From the NCBI GenBank assembly GCA_003599475.1, contig QZKK01000265.1, forward strand, positions 1 through 25,415: a DNA stretch of 25,415 nt. Direction: 5' to 3'. A model generated the notes under the pieces. The model did not search any database, was not told where the DNA came from, and saw only the letters and a program-made list of their open reading frames with translations. The stretch is from Desulfobacteraceae bacterium (GTDB lineage Bacteria; Desulfobacterota; Desulfobacteria; Desulfobacterales; SURF-15). The translations under genes were made by a program, and so were the position numbers. This document shows positions 24,109 through 25,415 of the stretch, piece after piece; positions within the stretch are counted from its first letter, which is position 1, and the number at the start of each line of letters is the position of its first letter.

Positions 24109-24984
24109 ATGAAAAAGCAAATCTCTAAAATCGAACCGGCAGCAAGCTTCGCCGGTGCCAAATTTCACCCGGCTCTGGTTCAAATCGCAGGCATCCTTGG
24201 GGAAGCGCTGCTTCCCCTGATGCCCCGGAGGGCGCGGGCCATCGCAGAGGAAGGGTTTACCCTGGTCAATGGAAGGCGGCGGAACATCATCGATGCGGTC
24301 ATCCGTGCGGGCATGGCGCACAGGGCCCTGCGCGGTGGAAGTCCAGACCTGCTTGCCGCCTATCACCGCCGGTTTTGGACAGGCGAAAGCGCAAGAGAAT
24401 ACCATGAACGGCGCCGAGCCGAATTCGTGCCCGAGTTTTCCGAGATTCTTGAAAATCTGAATCGGCTGCTCCTGATGCACGATGAATTCAAAACGCTGTG
24501 CGAAATTGGAACCGGCTCAGGGCAGATGCTCGAGTATCTGGCGGGGCGCCTGACGACCGTTGAGCGCTTCATCGGGATCGATCTAAACCCCGATACAATC
24601 GAGGATAATCGCAAACGGTATGCCGATGCCGGACTGGAATTCATCGCTGCGGACGGGGAGGAATGGATACGAGCGCACGGTCGTTCAAACTGGGTCTTTT
24701 TTAGCCATCGCGGTGTATTTGAATATTTTCCCCAAAAAAAGCTGGAAAACATGCTCGCTTTTATTGCCCGCGAGATCAAACCCGTTATTTTTGTTGCAAT
24801 CGAACCGGTCGGCATCGACCACGACCTTGTGAAAGAGCAGGAATCGGTGGTCTACGGCCGGGAATTCTCCTTTTCGCACAACTACCCCTATCTCTTCCGC
24901 AAAGCCGGCTTTGAAGTGAAACATTCAGAATGCAAACCTGGTCCTGATTACAGGCTTTGCGTACTGATGGCTGCAGCCTTTTGA
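24109..24984 (+). CDS. class I SAM-dependent methyltransferase
   Basis: A 291-residue protein with a Rossmann methyltransferase core. Motif I is CEIGTGSGQML (Gly134, Gly136, Gly138), the acidic post-motif is GIDLNPDTIEDN, and LEFIAADGEEWI is motif II. The N-terminal ~115 residues are helical and unassigned (RFWTGESAREYHERRRAEFV). It could methylate an O, N or C position of the sugar or the NRPS/PKS product; the acceptor cannot be read. No ribosome site is evident before the ATG. It is bounded on both sides by repeat arrays, as are the other genes of this half. Confidence 0.82.
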   Translation: MKKQISKIEPAASFAGAKFHPALVQIAGILGEALLPLMPRRARAIAEEGFTLVNGRRRNIIDAVIRAGMAHRALRGGSPDLLAAYHRRFWTGESAREYHERRRAEFVPEFSEILENLNRLLLMHDEFKTLCEIGTGSGQMLEYLAGRLTTVERFIGIDLNPDTIEDNRKRYADAGLEFIAADGEEWIRAHGRSNWVFFSHRGVFEYFPQKKLENMLAFIAREIKPVIFVAIEPVGIDHDLVKEQESVVYGREFSFSHNYPYLFRKAGFEVKHSECKPGPDYRLCVLMAAAF

Positions 24985-25012
24985 GAGTTCAGGGTTCAGC
25001 GTTCAGTGTTCA
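24985..25012. repeat. period-7 array directly after the methyltransferase stop
   Basis: Four units of the form GNGTTCA in exact register, beginning at the base after the TGA. Bases 24994-25006 are the exact reverse complement of 25105-25117. Confidence 0.88.
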
Positions 25013-25034
25013 GAAACTTCGACGGTTTGGGGTC

Positions 25035-25062
25035 TTTTGAATTTTAGATTTCGGATTTTAAA
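25035..25062. repeat. AT-rich period-7 block
   Basis: Four degenerate units in 7-base register (TTTTGAA, TTTTAGA, TTTCGGA, TTTTAAA). They share the spacing but not the consensus of the flanking TTCAG arrays. Confidence 0.6.
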
Positions 25063-25103
25063 CGAAGCTTCTAGCAAGCCCTGCCACCGGCCAAGATGAC
25101 CGG

Positions 25104-25124
25104 TCTGAACGCTGAACACTGGAC
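25104..25124. repeat. period-7 array, opposite arm
   Basis: Three units, TCTGAAC, GCTGAAC and ACTGGAC. They are the complement of the array at 24985-25012 and lie just before the ribosome site of the last gene. The two arms enclose about 90 bases. Confidence 0.8.
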
Positions 25125-25147
25125 ATTCAAGTTACTGGAGACGAGCG

Positions 25148-25415
25148 ATGGATCAGCAAGAGAAAAAAGTCACGAAGCCGGATCGGATGACAAACGATTC
25201 TGCGGTTGGGCGGATTCTCCTTCAGCAGGTTGAAATCATGCGCCTGCAATTGGAATTGCTCGATGCGCATGGCGCAGCCCGGCAGGGCCATTTCCGTCGT
25301 GTAGAAAGCCGAATGCAGGAGATACCGGGTACGGAACCGGTGCGGCAGACTCCGGCATCGCCGGACGAGGAACAAGTGCGATCCCGATCGGCGGAGAAGG
25401 CTTCCATGGACAAGG
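25148..25415 (+). CDS. N-terminal part of an unidentified protein, probably assembly-line related
   Basis: Open to the right edge; 89 codons are visible. GGAG at 25137-25140 supports the start. The visible part is hydrophilic and charged, with one short helix QVEIMRLQLELL at residues 27-38. That helix matches helices in the two preceding megasynthase proteins (pattern Q-hydrophobic-x-hydrophobic-M-x-x-Q-L-x-x-hydrophobic), so this may be the docking or linker region of the next NRPS/PKS protein. No catalytic domain is visible yet and no function is assigned. Confidence 0.65.
   Translation, partial: MDQQEKKVTKPDRMTNDSAVGRILLQQVEIMRLQLELLDAHGAARQGHFRRVESRMQEIPGTEPVRQTPASPDEEQVRSRSAEKASMDK

Noticed and set aside
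13813..25124. CRISPR array as an explanation for the short repeats
   Set aside because: The units are only 7 bases, contiguous without spacers, differ between gaps, and no cas gene is present.
18805..25124. Insertion sequences or transposon ends as an explanation for the repeats
   Set aside because: No transposase or remnant, no target-site duplications recognised, and the arrays vary in consensus and length.

Overview
The window reads as a Gram-negative bacterial chromosome segment of moderate GC content. An outer-membrane polysaccharide export lipoprotein, a Wzz-type co-polymerase and a TRAP-TAXI binding protein all point that way. The gene mix and the seven-base repeat arrays between genes suggest a deltaproteobacterium-like organism (Desulfobacterota), but this is an inference from style; no rRNA or marker gene is present.

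Layout. Bases 3-2080 hold two housekeeping-type genes on opposite strands: a TAXI substrate-binding protein (minus) and a secreted PRC-barrel protein (plus) closed by a clear intrinsic terminator. A gene-free stretch of about 780 bases with several dyads follows. From 3000 everything runs on the plus strand. Bases 3000-11307 form an exopolysaccharide assembly block: Wzz/GumC co-polymerase, ExeA-like AAA ATPase, CpsD-like P-loop protein with an altered Walker A motif, Wza-like export lipoprotein, and an initiating phosphoglycosyl transferase with a degenerate GGDEF-like front end. The same block carries a three-enzyme set (Gfo/Idh oxidoreductase, hexapeptide N-acetyltransferase, DegT/DnrJ aminotransferase) that matches the WbpB/WbpD/WbpE route to 3-acetamido sugars. 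Glycosyltransferases, flippase and polymerase are not in the window.

From 11417 the content changes. There is a free acyl carrier protein, then only the first ~37 residues of an AMP-dependent acyl ligase (a broken gene), then an AsnB-type amidotransferase, a NAD-synthase-family ATP pyrophosphatase and a second hexapeptide acyltransferase. After these comes a hybrid assembly line: an NRPS module (C*-A-PCP, with condensation motif destroyed and a proline-like adenylation code), a KS-AT polyketide synthase protein without its own carrier, and a protein that fuses an ACP to a PLP aminotransferase of the GSAM/McyE type. A SAM methyltransferase and the start of another protein follow. Read together, this predicts an aminoacyl-polyketide (probably beta-amino) building block made inside an exopolysaccharide locus.

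The most unusual signal is between the genes. Each of the six non-overlapping gaps from the end of asnB (13.8 kb) to the right edge contains arrays with a strict 7-base period, often as a complementary pair. No gap to the left does. The arrays run into coding sequence and supply the C-terminal tails of AsnB and the NRPS. One array pair gives a perfect 24-base inverted repeat flanking the polyketide synthase gene. Together with the truncated ligase at 11.7-11.86 kb, this suggests that the right half was joined to the polysaccharide block as separate cassettes.
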